The position numbers and the translations under genes were made by a program. 64,000 nucleotides of DNA, taken from Himantopus leucocephalus. Lineage: Eukaryota; Chordata; Aves; Charadriiformes; Recurvirostridae. Shown piece after piece: positions 1 to 14,272 of the stretch. Location: assembly GCA_003993805.1 (NCBI GenBank), contig RSEF01000003.1, positions 35,163,098-35,227,097 on the forward strand. The letters run 5' to 3'. Numbering within the stretch: position 1 is the first letter of the stretch; every line of letters starts with the position of its first letter. Below the pieces are notes generated by a model. It saw nothing but the letters and a program-made list of their open reading frames with translations, ran no database searches and was not told the origin of the DNA.

Positions 1-1424
1 AGTCCTTTTGTCTGTAATGCTACTCAGCCTTCATTTCTTTCTAGAAGAATTTCTATAAACACGTATTTTTTTCTTGGCTTTATGGCTGACCTCACAGCTC
101 CAGCATTCTGCAAAGATTTAACTAGACAGTATTCAATAGCCAGAGTGGATCTCAAAAGATTTGTGGCATGTCCCTGTTTTGCAGGAAGACAATGGGCCAG
201 CAACACTAGTGAAAGCAGAAATGGTATTCAGTTAAAAAGATGACTACACTGCACTGTCTCATAGGTCAAGTGGGGCGAAGAGAAGAAAATATTTTAACGT
301 GTTGAAAAAATTATTGTATGTATGATATTTTTGTGCTTCACAGTGATCTAATCAAAAGGATTCACAATAAAAGTAATAAGTGGTAGCTTATACTGTGGAC
401 TCAGCTGGTAGAGCTTACACATCTCTCCCATAATCCTTGCACAAAACTTCTGACTGCTTTTAGAGGGGATTGTGGGTTTTTTTGGTTTGTTTTTGTTCTG
501 TCATGGTTTTTTTATTTATTTATTTTATTTTTAAAAAAACTTCACTTATGACAAATTCTTGAGGCAAATCTCAGAAACAGAACTAAGCAAACTGTAGGCT
601 TTCTGTTAGTACCTCCAAAAACGATATACACAACTCTGTTTTCATGACACCCTACTTCTGCACTGAACCCAGCATGTTTTCCTTTGTGTATCTACTTCTC
701 TTCCCAAAGACAATAGATTATCTCAGGTAATTTCATGTTTTCAGATACCCATGAGCATGAGGAGAGCTTTGGAATGAAAATCTATCTTCTCAAATCAAAG
801 CTGGTAGGCTTTTAAACAGCAAATAGATTTGACATTTTAAATTATCAGATGACCAACACCCTCTCTTTTTTCTTAATTAAATGCTGACAGAAATAAAGAA
901 AAGAAGCAGAGGAAATTACTTATTTCCTAAAACAGGTGTATCCCAGTTATTTCACCAGTCCACCTGGTTTAGTCCTTACTACTAGAAATGCTTATTCAGC
1001 TAAAAGGAAAGCTGACATTGTATAAAAATCAACCGTGTAAGTAAAATAGTTAAGCTTTTAGAACTATTGTTGAATGACCTTTTTACACTTTTGACAATAT
1101 ATGAGGAAGTTCGTTCTTTTCACCGCTTAGTCATCAATTTAAAACAAACCAAAAAAACCCCAAAACCTAGCTCCCAAAGATCAGAACACATTGAAACTTG
1201 CCTATCATACATCTTTGGCACCTGGTTTGAGGTAAAACAGTACCAATTTTTTTTAGTAACTTTACTTTTTAGCTAGGCAAAACTAACTCTTCTAACTATT
1301 GAAATTAACAGCATATATTGCAGAAACTGTTCGCTCTCAGAGTGATAAGACCTATGTTTATAGTTGATGCCAAGGAATGGTATGCACAGAGGCTCTTGCT
1401 TATACTTATTGCTATAACACCCAA

Positions 1425-1935
1425 GGCCAGCTGACTTGGTTATGTGCCCCATTGGAAGGTGGGAAGCAGAAAAGCGCAGAGGGGTCCCACCTGCAGGAAG
1501 GAGCGGACAGGACAGGTGACCCAAAACTGACCAACAGGGTATTCCATCCCATCTGCCTCATGCTCAGTATAAAACCTGAGGGATCAAAGGGTCAGCCTGC
1601 TTTCTTCAATGGCCAGTGTCCGAAGAGGACTCTGTCTGTTCATCTGCCTTTGACTCCAATCCTGAATCCAGATCCAGAATCCAGTTCCTGTCCATCACTG
1701 AGTCCAGTCTGGGACTTCCCCCGTGTCAGCTGGTGACTTGACTGTCATCCTGGGAGCCTGATACGATTTTGTATTTATTTCTTCATTTCCTTTTTATTTT
1801 ATTATTAGTATTTCATTAAAGTAGTTTAGTTCCTTCTAAACTCATAAGGTCTCTCTCTCTCCTGCCTCTCTTTGAAGAGGTAGGGGAGAGCATCTGTCGT
1901 TCCACCCAGTGGCCACTTCAGACCAAACCATGACA
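1425..1935 (+). mobile_element. Solo LTR of an avian endogenous retrovirus
   Basis: The segment has the layout of a retroviral LTR in plus orientation. The stretch CCAACAGGGTATTCCATCCC is followed by CATGCTCAGTATAAAACCTG with a TATA box at 1568-1574. An AT-rich stretch of short T/A runs leads into a polyadenylation signal ATTAAA at 1815-1820. A CT-rich U5-like region follows, ending near AAACCATGACA. This order and wording match a common class of bird LTRs, probably ERVL-like. The 3' end is placed at about 1935; the 5' end is uncertain and I could not find a clear target-site duplication. No gag, pol or env remnant flanks it, so it is most likely a solo LTR left by recombination. It lies antisense to LTBP1. 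Confidence 0.6.
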
Positions 1936-1976
1936 GTATATCAGAGTCTGGAAGATTTACTAATGCCAAGAGCTAA

Positions 1977-1979
<3 letters not shown>

Positions 1980-2009
<30 letters not shown>

Positions 2010-2020
2010 NNNNNNNNNNN
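1980..2020. other. Poly-A tract ending in an 11-N gap
   Basis: About 30 A residues run into Ns at 2010-2020, followed by an A-rich, GA-rich tail (AAAAGAAAAAG). The true tract length is not resolved. Confidence 0.85.
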
Positions 2021-2149
2021 AAAAGAAAAAGAAAAAAGACGAGACAAAGACACACTAGATTCACATACAGACCAAAGGCAGATCTTCCCTAAATTTCAGA
2101 TTACACACTGAGAAGAATACAGGCCTTGCTAGGCATACAAAGGACTGAA

Positions 2150-2720
2150 GAAGACTCAGAGATCACCTAATCTCCCCTTCTCTTCTTTTTCCCCAACACG
2201 AGATGAAACAGCAGCATTACACAAAAGGTTTATTCAGTCTGTTCTCAAAACCCTTCTATTATGCAGATCCCACAGCCTCCCTAGGAAATGTATTCCAGTG
2301 CTTCAAACTCATTATAAAGGTATTCCTAATACCTAACCCACATTTCTCCTGTTGCAATTCAAATGTATTATTGCCTTGCCTTATCTACAGCGAACTCTGA
2401 CAAAACCTTATTCCTCTATGGATCAATTTCTAACATACTTGAAGGCTGCTACCATGAATCTCCCTCAGTCTTATTCTCTCCAGATCAAAACCATCTAAAC
2501 TTTTCCAGTCTAACAGGCCATATTTTGCAGACCTCCATTCTTTCTTGTTTTGCTTTCCATACCACTCACTTGGTTCCTCATCTTTCCTCAAATACACTGT
2601 CCAAAACTAGACATTACTGCAGCTGAGGTCTGATCAGCGTTGGGGAGAGCAGCAGGATTACTTAATACAGCTTATGTACAATGCTTCTGTCGGTGTAACT
2701 TATTTTCTCCCCAACATTGA
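2150..2720 (-). mobile_element. CR1 LINE 3' fragment, reverse orientation, degenerate
   Basis: Read on the plus strand, the segment follows the reverse complement of the CR1 3' end in order. It has CTAGGAAATGTATTCCAGTG (the copy of CTAGGCAACCTGTTCCAGTG), then TTCCTAATACCTAACC, CTTGAAGGCTGCTACCATGA, CTCTCCAGATCAAAACCATC and TACTGCAGCTGAGGTCTGATC. Many substitutions and small indels mark an old insertion. The core at 2265-2640 is the most certain part. Its sense strand coincides with that of LTBP1. Confidence 0.65.
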
Positions 2721-5700
2721 TACTTCACGCAGACCCAGTCTGCAGGCCATGCCAAAGGGGCACAGATCTCCCAAATCCCCTTCTGATCTGCTCATACGGA
2801 TGTCATCCCAGTGAAGCAAATGTGGAACATTGCTTACACAACCTTAGCAGGACTGAACTCAGCCCTTACTCTACTCTGAGCATGGGAATAAAGCCTTTTG
2901 TGTTCAAACTTCCTGCATTCAAACCTCACCCATCTGAAAACCAGGCAGAATATGAGCCTTATTCTTTCTGTAACAGTCACTAGCACAAACAAATCTGAAA
3001 ACTACATGGATTCAAAAAGGCAAGGCACAGATGCTGGGTAATTTCAGGTTTTGCTTCAGTATACAATGCCTGTCTTCAGGTTCAGGTAGGGCAGTGCATC
3101 TTTGCTCTTCCCAGAAACTTTGTTACAGTACACTTGCACACCTCACACCTGGTTCTCTTGTCACAAGCACTGGGAGAAATTAGACATGGCAATGAAATTA
3201 AAAATAAGATGATCCAGCTTTATTTCATCTAAGATCCAATGCCTTCTCTAATGCTTAAAAGTACTCCCCACAGTGCTGCACAAGGCAAGGTATGTGTGCA
3301 CACCCGCCCAGTCAAACATTTTGAACAAGGCAGCAGTATGTCAAGTTATACTTTATTTACCAGGTCTAGACAGCTATAGCTACACATTGACATGTAATTA
3401 ATTCCAGCATTCCTTCTACCTTTTGTTATTTCTGTAACTCCTTATTTTTGTTGCACTTGTATGATCTTACAGGTATTTCATTACTTAATAAAGCTTAACT
3501 TTTGATATTTTGTCACTCTTCAAATACTCAGTTCTGTCGCATTTATGCAAACCAACGGGGCTTCAAAGAGCAAAACATGATCCAGCTACCTGTTACGACA
3601 GTAACTGAACAGTGATCTCCACACGTTCTTTTTGTTGCCATTCTGATTGCCACCATTGCTATTATACACACACACTTCTCTACATACCTATTTCTGACCA
3701 GCCACGTCACTACATTTTCACATCATTTCTGTCTTGTTTAGATGCTCCTACCACAGTCTTCTCCCTCTGGTCAGAAATGAGCTCCCAGACGTCTTGCTTC
3801 TATTGCACTCTTGTTTCTTTACCCTCTTTTTAAGCCCTCCTTGCTTCTTCAGCATCCTTGACAGACAGGCAAAGAAATCGTCAAGACCACCTCATGCTTC
3901 CAAGGTAAGGAAGAAGATAACTGAAAAGAAGGTGTCTGGAAAAGCCTTGTTTCTTCCTGATTATCACAGGGATACAGTCTCTTCCTTCCTCCCTGTCACA
4001 GCAGAGGGAAGAAGGACTTTTGCTGTTTTCCTCATCACCACACCCAAAAAAAACCCCCTGAAAAACAGCAAATGTTTTCATCTACTCTAGGAGAGGCAAG
4101 TAACCCACTCCTCAATTCTCTTAATCTCAGTTTAAGATAGAGATTAAGGTAAACGGTGTATTGTTTGAAGTCATTTACTACAGAAAAAATTGCTCCATTC
4201 AAGTAGGTTTTCTTCATTAATTTTTGCAGATTCTGACAAACTCTCTGCTGTCTACAACACAGGCTTCTTGTGTTTTCTTTTATATGGATGGTTGTCACTT
4301 TAGCATCAAAGGAGGACATGCAGGCACAAGTGCTGATATGATTTTGAAAGACATTCATAATTGTTTTTACATGGCCCCCACAAAGCCTTTGCCAATAAAT
4401 TCTCTTACTGACACAGCCTTTTTAGAGAAAGTCAGATGAATTCACAGTAATTACAATCATTTTGTCTTGTGTAAGTGGATAACATACAAATCACACACAG
4501 ATTTGAAATCCAGGATCTCTATCAGCAAGTTTTATGAATCACCTTTTGTTCTCCTTGTCTTTTTTACCACTACAAAGATTCTCTGTATGCAATCCTCAGG
4601 CAACAAACATCCTATCTTGAACTACAGCCATTTGTCACATTTAAAGCAATTTTTAATACTCTAATCAATAGTTGGTAGTGAGAAATAAAACTATCATTTT
4701 CCTTTAAATAGTTTAGGATGTTCCAGAAAAAGAAACCAACCCAAATAATTTAGAGACTGGAATGTGGTTAAGAGTTGTCTGACAGAATAGCCTCAACTCT
4801 ATTCAATTAAATTTACAGTTTTTGTTTATTTGTTTTAAAGGTATTACATGTAGACTAGACCCACAAATGGATATGATGTTAAAGAGCTTAAATTTTAGCC
4901 TTGAGTTGTACCACTAATCAGTCCGAGGTCTCCTGTACAAGGGATGAGAGAAGTTAATTGCATGGAGCAAGCAGCCTAACCAGCACACTGAACAGGAATG
5001 CGCCCAACCCATTAAACAGGAAACACTGAGGACCTAAGACTGCTTTGTTCAAATCCTTTTAGGGCTCAGACACATTGCTTTGAGGAACTGGGCAACTCCT
5101 CACTACAGCTGGGCTCCAGACCCCGCCATGACTACACTGGCAGTGCTCCTTAGGGAGCTTAATCCTTCAGGAGATTTTAACAAGGCTTCGTCAACTGTGC
5201 TTCTATGGATAAGCAGGCAGACAAGCACTTCAGCTGCAGGTCTGGGTAGTAATTAAGCAAACTATTACTACCCAGATGACCTGTCTCCTTCAGAGTGAAG
5301 CACTTCTGAAACAGAATTTCAAGCTCTTCAAGAGTCTCATGCTTGAAAGGTTACATCCACGCTTCAGGTTTGGGGCCGGAGTCAACTCCAGCTTTAAGCA
5401 ACACAGAACAGGATTCCAGTCCACAAGCCCTTTTTAACTCCCATTCATGTTATCCAGATTCTTAGACACCTAAAGCATATCTGGACCAAAAAGGCTTTCA
5501 CTGGAGGGATAAGGGAACAAAAGCCAAAAAGCCACATTTAGACACAGAAAATTGTCTTTATGTCTAGGACAGAAAGCTATTCTACACAATGCTCCTCTCA
5601 GCTGTAATGAAGCAGTAATGACTTCACAGCCCACCACAAGCAATTTTCTGCTGATGGAGGCTACTGCAGGTACTACCACAGGAATTGCATGCTCAGATAG

Positions 5701-8700
5701 ATAAGTCAGCATGTTTACACACAAACTTAGAGCTGTACAAGAGCTCAGGTGAGCACAGATGAACACAGGTTATTAATGTCATCGATACCTTAGTATTACC
5801 AGCTAAATACAACTGCTGCTGCTGCTATCAACAGGACTCTTTCAAGAGGGTCTGAATTAGACATTTATAAGACTCATTCCCACCTGATCTCACTCATTTG
5901 AAATTATGCCTTTTGCTAAGGTAATTATCTAGACTCCTTTCATGATCAAGACAACAGACTTTACATTTAATAGTATTACAAGTCTTAAGTTGGAAGAGTA
6001 TTATTTCTTTAGAAAATAAATTCTTGAGACAGACAGTTTCACCCTCCCAGGATACGTGACTCTCAAATGAGAAACCAAGTCTTAGGTGCAACACTCTAAC
6101 AGCGCTTACCATTTCCAGGAAGAATAGGGAATAAAAATTAAATTGATGTTATCTTACTAAGTATATTCACTTAACATTCCATTTCCTGAAAGGAAGCAAC
6201 TGAGAAGCACTAAGGAAGTCAACAAACTGTAAACAGTGACAAAGGACAGAACGTCACGGAATTGAGTTATAAATGAACATCGCCCTCTCTGCATGCTGAA
6301 TCACCATTAAAAATCTTCTCCCTCAGCACTGCATGAAGCCAAGATCTTTTTTTACTTTACTTTTCTGAAGGGGGAAAAAATGACGACAGAAATAAGGATG
6401 TCACCGATTCTGAAATCTTAAGTTTCAATGGGTGTGAAAGGACCTTCTTGCAGTACTTTTTTTGTCAACGTTTGTTCGTTCCTTCTGGCATGGGCAACAG
6501 CACTGACAAAGAAGAGCACTTTCACATCTCCTATGAGTAAAACCAGACTTAGCTACTTGCAACAATCAGAACCAAGACTTGTATCACAGCAACTCTAGAG
6601 TTAGCCTGGCTAAAGGACTTTTAATGTTTAATTGTGTGGGTTCAAGCGGTCTCTATATCCAGCTAAATTACTATTTTTCAAACACGTCATAGAGGTTTTC
6701 CCCTACAGAATTTTCTGGAAAGCCTCTTCTCTTTTTCTTCTTGAGAAATCTTTGGTTTTGGAGCCAATTCTCTTTCATCACATCAGTTGAGATGCATTTG
6801 TCTCAGTCTGTGTTTTCCCCTAGCTAAAACACGTTTTGAACTGATTTTAATTCCGTTTGCCAGATCACCAATCTGTGTTTCCAACATTTTTCCCCACCCT
6901 GCCATTTATCAGTCTTGGCCTCCATATTTTAAAGTGTAGAGACAGGGTCATTCATTTTTGGGTGAATGTAACATTTAAATTAGTTCCTATAAAAGCACCA
7001 GAGGCCTTTGCCTGAATGCAGACATTCAATTATTGGTAAGCTCAGTGGCCATAAAAATCTTTTTGGAGTCCAGAGAGAGAAATGTAGTACTTTTTTGGGG
7101 TGCTGATTTACTGGCCTCCTTGATTGTGAACCCTTTATGAATCCACAGACAATCATGGAAACAGCTATGTAAGGGTACTGTTGAAATGCCGACAGCTATT
7201 ATATATTGAGAGAAGCAGTATGTGTTCATACAGAGTTGTTCTGTCTCCAGGGATATCGAAGAACTCCATAGTCTTTTACAATTGCTAAATAAAGTATGTT
7301 GATTTGTTATTTTTTTCAGAATTTGTCACTCTACTTTTTAAAGCAAAAGCAAAGTAAGTGTGCTGCTTGATTTGACAGAGTTAACAGCATTAGTGTGAAT
7401 CTAGTTAAGCCACTTAATTTATATTTGGAGTTTAGCCTCTTGTTTGCAAGTCCCACTGGAATCAAATGCAAACTTTAAATGGCTATTACGAACTGTCATT
7501 CCTTTCAATAGCAGTATGGGTAATGGTCTTAAATGGTAGAGAGGAAAAGGATGCTTTGCTAAAATTGTTCGTGCTTTGTCATTAAAAAAGCCACACTGTT
7601 GTTTGACCTCAATGCTGTCTGAACCAAATTTTTTTCTTAAATGTTTTGGAATGTCCCTGAAAACCCCCCCTTCATCTCTTGAAGGGGAGCAAAGGCTTTG
7701 AACACACATGCAAGTGTTTTGCATTTGAGAAAACAAAACAAAAAAGTCCCAGACATTTATTTATACACTTACTCCATTCCCTTATTCGTATTTGATTATG
7801 TACAACCTCAGGAGCAAGACACAGATGTCACTACCCATGAGTGACTGAAGTGAATTTGACTCTATATAACCTCCAAATAGACTGTGTTGTGATTTTTTCA
7901 GTTATCTCTGCTTGTTAGTCTTCTAACTGTTCATTCTGTTTTTACTCACCTCATTCTGCTGTCTATACCTTGTATAATCAGACTATAGCCTTAACATCCC
8001 TTCATGAGCTCCAGATTTCCCCAAACTTCTATTTAGAAAAGTTACCAGTGTTCAACTCTAATATCCATACATATTTAAGTGGGCAGAAGTTACAACAAAC
8101 ACAATGCAATGCTCTAGTTAAGACAAGCCAGTGAGAGAATTATTTTGCCGTTTATGCAGAGCAGTTCCACAAACAAATACCAAGAAGCATAGAAAGAATA
8201 TTTGACCCACTGAAGACCTGAGGGAGCTTTTTCCCTTTTTCCCTGTATCAAATCATACAGATGCATCTACATGGAACACGTCATATCTCTGTATGCATTT
8301 TTTTAAACAGTAAAACATTTATTATTTTACAGCTGTTTGCCCATACTTACTGATGGGGAAATACTATTATTGTGATGTAAGTGTCACGTAGTGAAGTCAG
8401 AATGGTGCAATGTCACAAAAATAGTTTAAGTTGGAATTTCAAAGCAACACCTGTTTTTGCTTAAATCAACCTATGAAGTCATCAGTGAAACCAGCATGTG
8501 TAAATTATGTATGAGCTTAAAAAAAGAGCTTCTCTAAGTTAACAGTGTATTATGCTTCCAATAGTAGGAAAGCTATTGTTATGCCAAAATTTTAACAGTA
8601 TTCCACATATCACAATTATTAATTGTGGGACATTTTCTTCCACATTAATCTTATTTCATGTATATATACATACGTAAAATTATGTTGTAAAATATGAGGC

Positions 8701-11700
8701 AAAAAAATGTATCAATAGTCAGAACACTTAAATAACTTTCATATGATCGTTTCAGTTTCATCTTTACACAAGGATTTAAGTGTTGCCCACAGAACCACGC
8801 GCAGATTCTAGAAGTCTAATACCCCCCCCCACATACTCGTCCAACTTCAAGCCACAACACACAAAACTAAGCCATAGTAGGGTGGTGTAAGCCCATATTC
8901 ACTAACCATTATGTAACTTGTACTACTTAAATTCGATACTTGTTTTCATTTTCTACCTAAAATAGAGACAAGTCTCCTTAATGCATTTTATAAGGAATTC
9001 TGGTGAAGACCAAAAAACCACCACCCACCTAAAAGAAAGGAAAAAAAGTCTTCCATACTATTTAAGTGTATAAACTTAACATGCAACTTCAATTTCAAAA
9101 TTCACACACATTTCGTATTGTCTTCCTGAATAAACAGATTATGCTCATTTTCCTTCTTAAACATATATTTATCCTTGGGATAACTTTGTTATATAAACAC
9201 ATGCTTTATTTACTACCTTCCAGCAGTAGGTAGTGTACTCTATACCTACTCTTGAGTCCTTCTTTTGTTTTTAGTGCAATTTCTGGTTGCCTCAGGCGCT
9301 AAAATTAATATATTTTCATAACATGCATCTAAGAGACGGAAGTGGTGGCATCATCATTGTACATATGGGGAATTGTAGCCCAGTGAGGGGTGTGCGAAAG
9401 TGTCCTACACATGCAGGCAACACAAACTCCAAGAAGACTGGACAACTGACTTCAGAAGCAGAAATTCTACTTTTTTCAGCTCAATAGGCAAAATGCACAA
9501 TGCCACAAAAATTGACCCTTGACCATCTCATGCTGGAAAATGAGGTGTATATTTAAATGAATTTTCTGAAGGATCATTTAACACCTAAAGTGGATAGAGT
9601 GAACATCCTAGCCTATTACTGGTATAATAAACAGTTCTCACAGTAACTGTGTTGAAAGGAATTCCAGAAAGCACACATTCTGTTTAGAATTTTCTTATTA
9701 TTATATCCTTACACATTTTAGACCAATAGAAAAAACAAGGAATTCCTTCATCTAATTTTCTTCAGCATTACATTTATAAACCAGGGAGATCAACACTGAT
9801 ATATTAGGGGATCCATGCTCAGCACACTCTGACGAGTGGTTACTATTCAATAGTGCCATTAAAAGAGTAGTGGAAAATGTCTGAGGTAGATGTACCTGAA
9901 TTACTAAAAGTATAATTTTCTTACTGTTTATATTATAGACTACCAGGTTGAGAACAGAACTTTACAGTTGAAATTTCTGTGCTGATGCCATTGCTGCCGT
10001 CAGACTCTTAGAGGCTTTTTAACCCTAAGGTTTCAAATATCCAGACAGATTGTAGGTCAAGTATACTGGTATGTGCTTTTAAGCAAGCAATGCATCCCTT
10101 TAGAATTACTCAGAGCTCGTGGTGAGCTTATAAGATAGGCTATTTGGCTGGCCTCACCTACATGTCAAAGTATTTTTAATGTTTACACTACAAATGTTGA
10201 GATCCACATGATCTCATCCTTTTCAGTTATTCTTTGCTGATCGTATCAATTCCACTGCAAGCTTATTTTCATCACTATACATTCAATCTTCCTGCTGGTG
10301 CTAAACCATATTTATAGTTTCTCTGCAGCTGTCAGTCTGTCCAACACGAGCTATTTTCATTTGCTTGAGAAGCCCTGAATTTCCAAAGCCTTATCCTTAA
10401 GTGTTTGCTAATTCTGCACAAAGCTACCTGAAGATTAATTTGTAGTAGCTTAAATATATTAGTGTACTGATTAAATAGAATCAGATAGATGCTTTACAGT
10501 GTAATAACTTTAACAACAGATGATTTAAGAGGATGCAAACAGAATAGCATTTCAGCTCTAAAGACAAACACTTTAAAATTATACAATGGCATATTTCTGG
10601 GCCCTGATTTTTCTCTCTCCTTCTGTACTGAATGTGGTATGAGCACTTTGAATAAAGCAATATATGGCCATATAAATAAAAGTGTATTACAATACTGGGC
10701 ATAAGGAGACGGAATTAATAATGGAGTAAAATTGTGACCATTCTGAAAATTCAACTGAGTCAGTGAACTCAAAAAATGTTTAATTCAAGATCTTTAACAT
10801 TATTTCCAGGGTGGGTTTTTGTTTGTTTAGTTTTAAAACAAACACACACTTTTTAAAAATCACTATGAACAATTGCAACAGCCTCCCCCATTAGGCACAA
10901 TGAATAAGAATTACAAATTTAGCACTAAAGAACTTAAACTTTTTATGTGAGCTTAATGACTAATTACACTAGCTAGTCTTAAGACACAGCACAAAAGATC
11001 AAAATGCTTGACAGCAGAAATGGCTACTGGCAGGAAACTGCATTTCACATCCCAGGGTGACTTTAAATGCTATTATTGTTACCCCAATGGCTTACTGAAT
11101 TTTCAAGCTTTGTTGATGTGATATGTAACTTTACAGTAAAATTCAGTTTAAAAGGCAAAAAGAATAAACCATTTTGCCATCTTTAATAAGACTACTATAC
11201 TGCACATCCTGAAAGGTATAAGCAAAATGAAACTGCTCATAAATACAGAGTGTTCCAGGTGGAACCTTAAATTAGTTTTAATTGAAAAATTGTTTAATAT
11301 GACTAATCTTTAAGATTTTTTCTCTAGTATCTCCAAAAGCTGATCTGGCAGCACTATTATGGAACATTCAAACACAACTGACTGTCTATGAATCAGCAGA
11401 TGCACAGGAGCACCTAACTCAGGGTTGGTGGTTTTCCTCCCAAAGCACCATTAGCCCACATCTGATTTGCCCCTGCCAGGACAGACCTGTATCTAAAGGT
11501 ATCTCATGACTGGCATTTGTTCCAGTTGCAAGTCTATCCACGTCATGTCACAGGATTGAAACCACCTGCAAGAAGTCCAGAAAAATCAACACCAATTTGC
11601 AGCTACAGCTGGAAAAATAGATTTATTCTATGGAGTACATCTTTCACAGATGCCAGTATCTGTCACAGTGTTAATACTTCAAAATAAAATGCATAGAAAT

Positions 11701-14195
11701 GCTCAGAAATAAAATAACAGAACTACTTGCTTTGCACCCCATGTTAATTGATAACTATGAAGTCTTGGGCAATGTCACCAAGTATTATCTGGCTACTACT
11801 TCTTCTCTTCCCGGAAAAAAAATATTTAGTGATAAGGAAAGAAAAAAAGGTCTTGAAGTATTCTGTACTAACTTTCTGGCTTTTACTTTTTAATAAAGTT
11901 TTTACATTTTTCCCCTCTTCTTTTTCAAGTATCTCCACATTGCCATTACCTATTCCTTTGCTCAATGAAATAAGAGGCTCTGCCATGAAACAAGATTATA
12001 CATTGAACAGCAATGACAAAAAACCATGGTATCAGCAGCCACTCTTGTCAACTTCCTTATATTAACTAGACAATGAATGTCAACCCTGCCATAAGCATGA
12101 CATAATTCACAGGAGCTCATCCCTCAGTTCAAGACAGGGCTAGGAACTGCATATTGGTGGTTATCAGAGAACACCTGACGTGAAATTTCACATCTTACTC
12201 TTACCTCACTGTAATCAATTCAAACAGCCCTAACATTAAAATACTGACAGTTGAAATTTAACACTCAATTTTTATGGAAACAAGTAGCCTTCTACCCTTG
12301 GAATCCATTCCAGCACCTCTAGAAACCAGAACCCACCCTAAACAGATATAGCTGGCCACATTCTAGGTCTCCTGTTGAGGCTAGGGATATACAACCTTAA
12401 ACTCTAATAACACACAGCTCAAACTACACTCTGTACTGACAGATATCTAAACCGCTTCAGAAGTTGCAATCACTGACTCCCACCTCACAAATGTAGAAGT
12501 GGGGGCAAAACAGGTTAAGTGACCTTTTTAGGCTGCTCAAAAGCCCAGTGTCAGAAAATTCAATACCATACAAAGCCCCAGACTTAATCCAGTATTCTAC
12601 CTCTGAGGCAATACTTAAGTCATGGCTGATCTTATCAGGCCACGAAAACTGTTTTAACTACCTGCCCTTCGGGTGTTTTAGGAATCATACACTTTCCAAG
12701 AAAGGTAGAATGTCTCACTGAGGGGCTTCTTAGGATTTGATAACGAATGCTGTACACCTTCAGCTCCTGGCTTTCCTTCTCCCAGTCGTGTCCCTCAGAG
12801 CACTGTAATTAACAGAGGAGCTTCAATAAGCTAGAAAGAGCTAGAAGCACTGGCTGCTTTGTCTTAGAGCTGCATGGAGTTATTTTTCCTTATGCTACAA
12901 TAGAAGAAAAAAAGTCTCACGCAACTCATTCGTTTAGTGACAGCTTGGTACATGCAAGCAACAGAATGTATCTAAGGGAGACTGACTCAAACAGCCTGAA
13001 AGAAGGGGGCAAAAGTGAAGATTTTTTGGGGCAGAATCCAACAAGCAACAGTCACTCCAAATACTGGGAGAACTATACAACATGGATTTGCATACTCTTT
13101 GGCTAGCATGAGTCAGAAGAGAAGGACACAATCCAATCCTAGTGGCCACTAATATCTTATTTGAAGGAAAATTACAAATGGCTGGAAGAAAAGCAATGGT
13201 ATCTTATTTGCAAAAGGGAGTATTGGTTGATGTTGACTATGTGATTGAATATCTTTTTTGAAGCTTCTGAGAAAGGGATGTAATGCTTTGCAAGCAGTAT
13301 ACTACACCACTCAAACTGTTAATCAAAAGACCTCTGGCTGCCCCCTGTTCTTCCCATTAGGGACAAGATTCTAATTACCCATTGATGAACTTACTTGCAT
13401 TTAAGTATAAATGGACAGACCATAAAGATGTGCAATGCAGAAATGCAAAGATACTCACAGAAATAAACCATATTTACAGATTTAGAAAGAAAGGCTCCTG
13501 TCTAAATCCTTAGCAGAACATATTTCTCTATGCTACAGCAGAGGAAGCCTGTCAGAAGACTGCAACTACCTTAGGTCTCTGTGTTCATCAGTCCGTTACT
13601 TAACTGCAGGAGCTTTTATCCAAATCAAGCCAGCAGACGCTCTTTAATACCTAACCGATAATTCATCAAGCTCTTCATCTTTTAAGCCAAAACTTGTCCT
13701 CAAGCTCCCCACACAATGGGGCATGAGCCAAGGCCACAAGCTGGGCACCTACACAATCCTTTTTTATAAATACAAAGCAGAAACTCATGCAGCCTCCATA
13801 CTGTCCAGAAGTTCATAAACACATAATAAATTAAATATAGAGAAAAATCTTGGACTCCAGCTTTCCAAGAAGGGTATCCATCATACTAAAGTAAAGGGAA
13901 CTGTCATCTTATGCTGAGTATATTCAGGGTTATGCCTACTCTAGCAAGTGCTCACAAAGCACCTTTTATCTGAAGGAAAAACTATCATCTAGAAATAGCA
14001 TTATAAGATTCCAGCAGTGAATCAGGTTCAATTTTTTCCTTCATCCAGCTAATCTGTTTTGCCTCTCAACAGGATGCAGAGTTTTGCAGTATTTGCTAAT
14101 CTAAGAATTATCTCATGTTTAATTATTTTAACCTTCTTCTGTCTCAAAGTGCTACTGCAATTCAGGTGAACAAAAGAAATTTTCAAGATCTTAAG

Positions 14196-14223
14196 AAANA
14201 AAAAAAAAAGGGGGGGGGGGGGG
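14196..14223 (+). repeat. A/G homopolymer pair (about A13-G14) with a single N
   Basis: An A run interrupted by N at 14199 runs straight into 14 G residues (14210-14223), 50 bases inside intron 4 from the exon 4 donor. On the transcript it reads as a C run then a U run. The N suggests the length was not resolved. Confidence 0.9.
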
Positions 14224-14272
14224 AGCTTTTGGAGGGAAAAGAAGGGAGTATGCTTTTCGCAGTTGTACTCAC

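Larger units (their letters stand above)
1..14272 (-). other. LTBP1: LTBP1 intron 4, partial (at least 14.27 kb)
   Basis: Everything left of exon 4 is intron 4, running off the window. It holds a solo LTR (about 1425-1935), an N gap in a poly-A run (1980-2020) and a reverse-orientation CR1 fragment (about 2150-2720). The rest is AT-rich sequence without recognised genes. In mammals the short isoform LTBP1S starts from its own promoter and first exon located before the next shared exon. I looked for a short leader exon with a phase-1 donor on the minus strand and could not identify one with confidence. Confidence 0.85.

Noticed and set aside
7925..7960. Strong GTGAGT donor on the minus strand in intron 4
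   Set aside because: The frame required by the next shared LTBP1 exon has a stop codon immediately before the donor.
13840..13885. Minus-strand ATG GAT ACC start considered as the LTBP1S leader exon
   Set aside because: After MDT the peptide has no hydrophobic core and ends at a stop within 17 codons, without a phase-1 donor.
14049..14272. Continuation of the exon 4 open frame past the donor
   Set aside because: The CAAT|GTGAGT donor is strong, known LTBP1 changes exon at PFQ, and the continuation runs through a homopolymer with an N.
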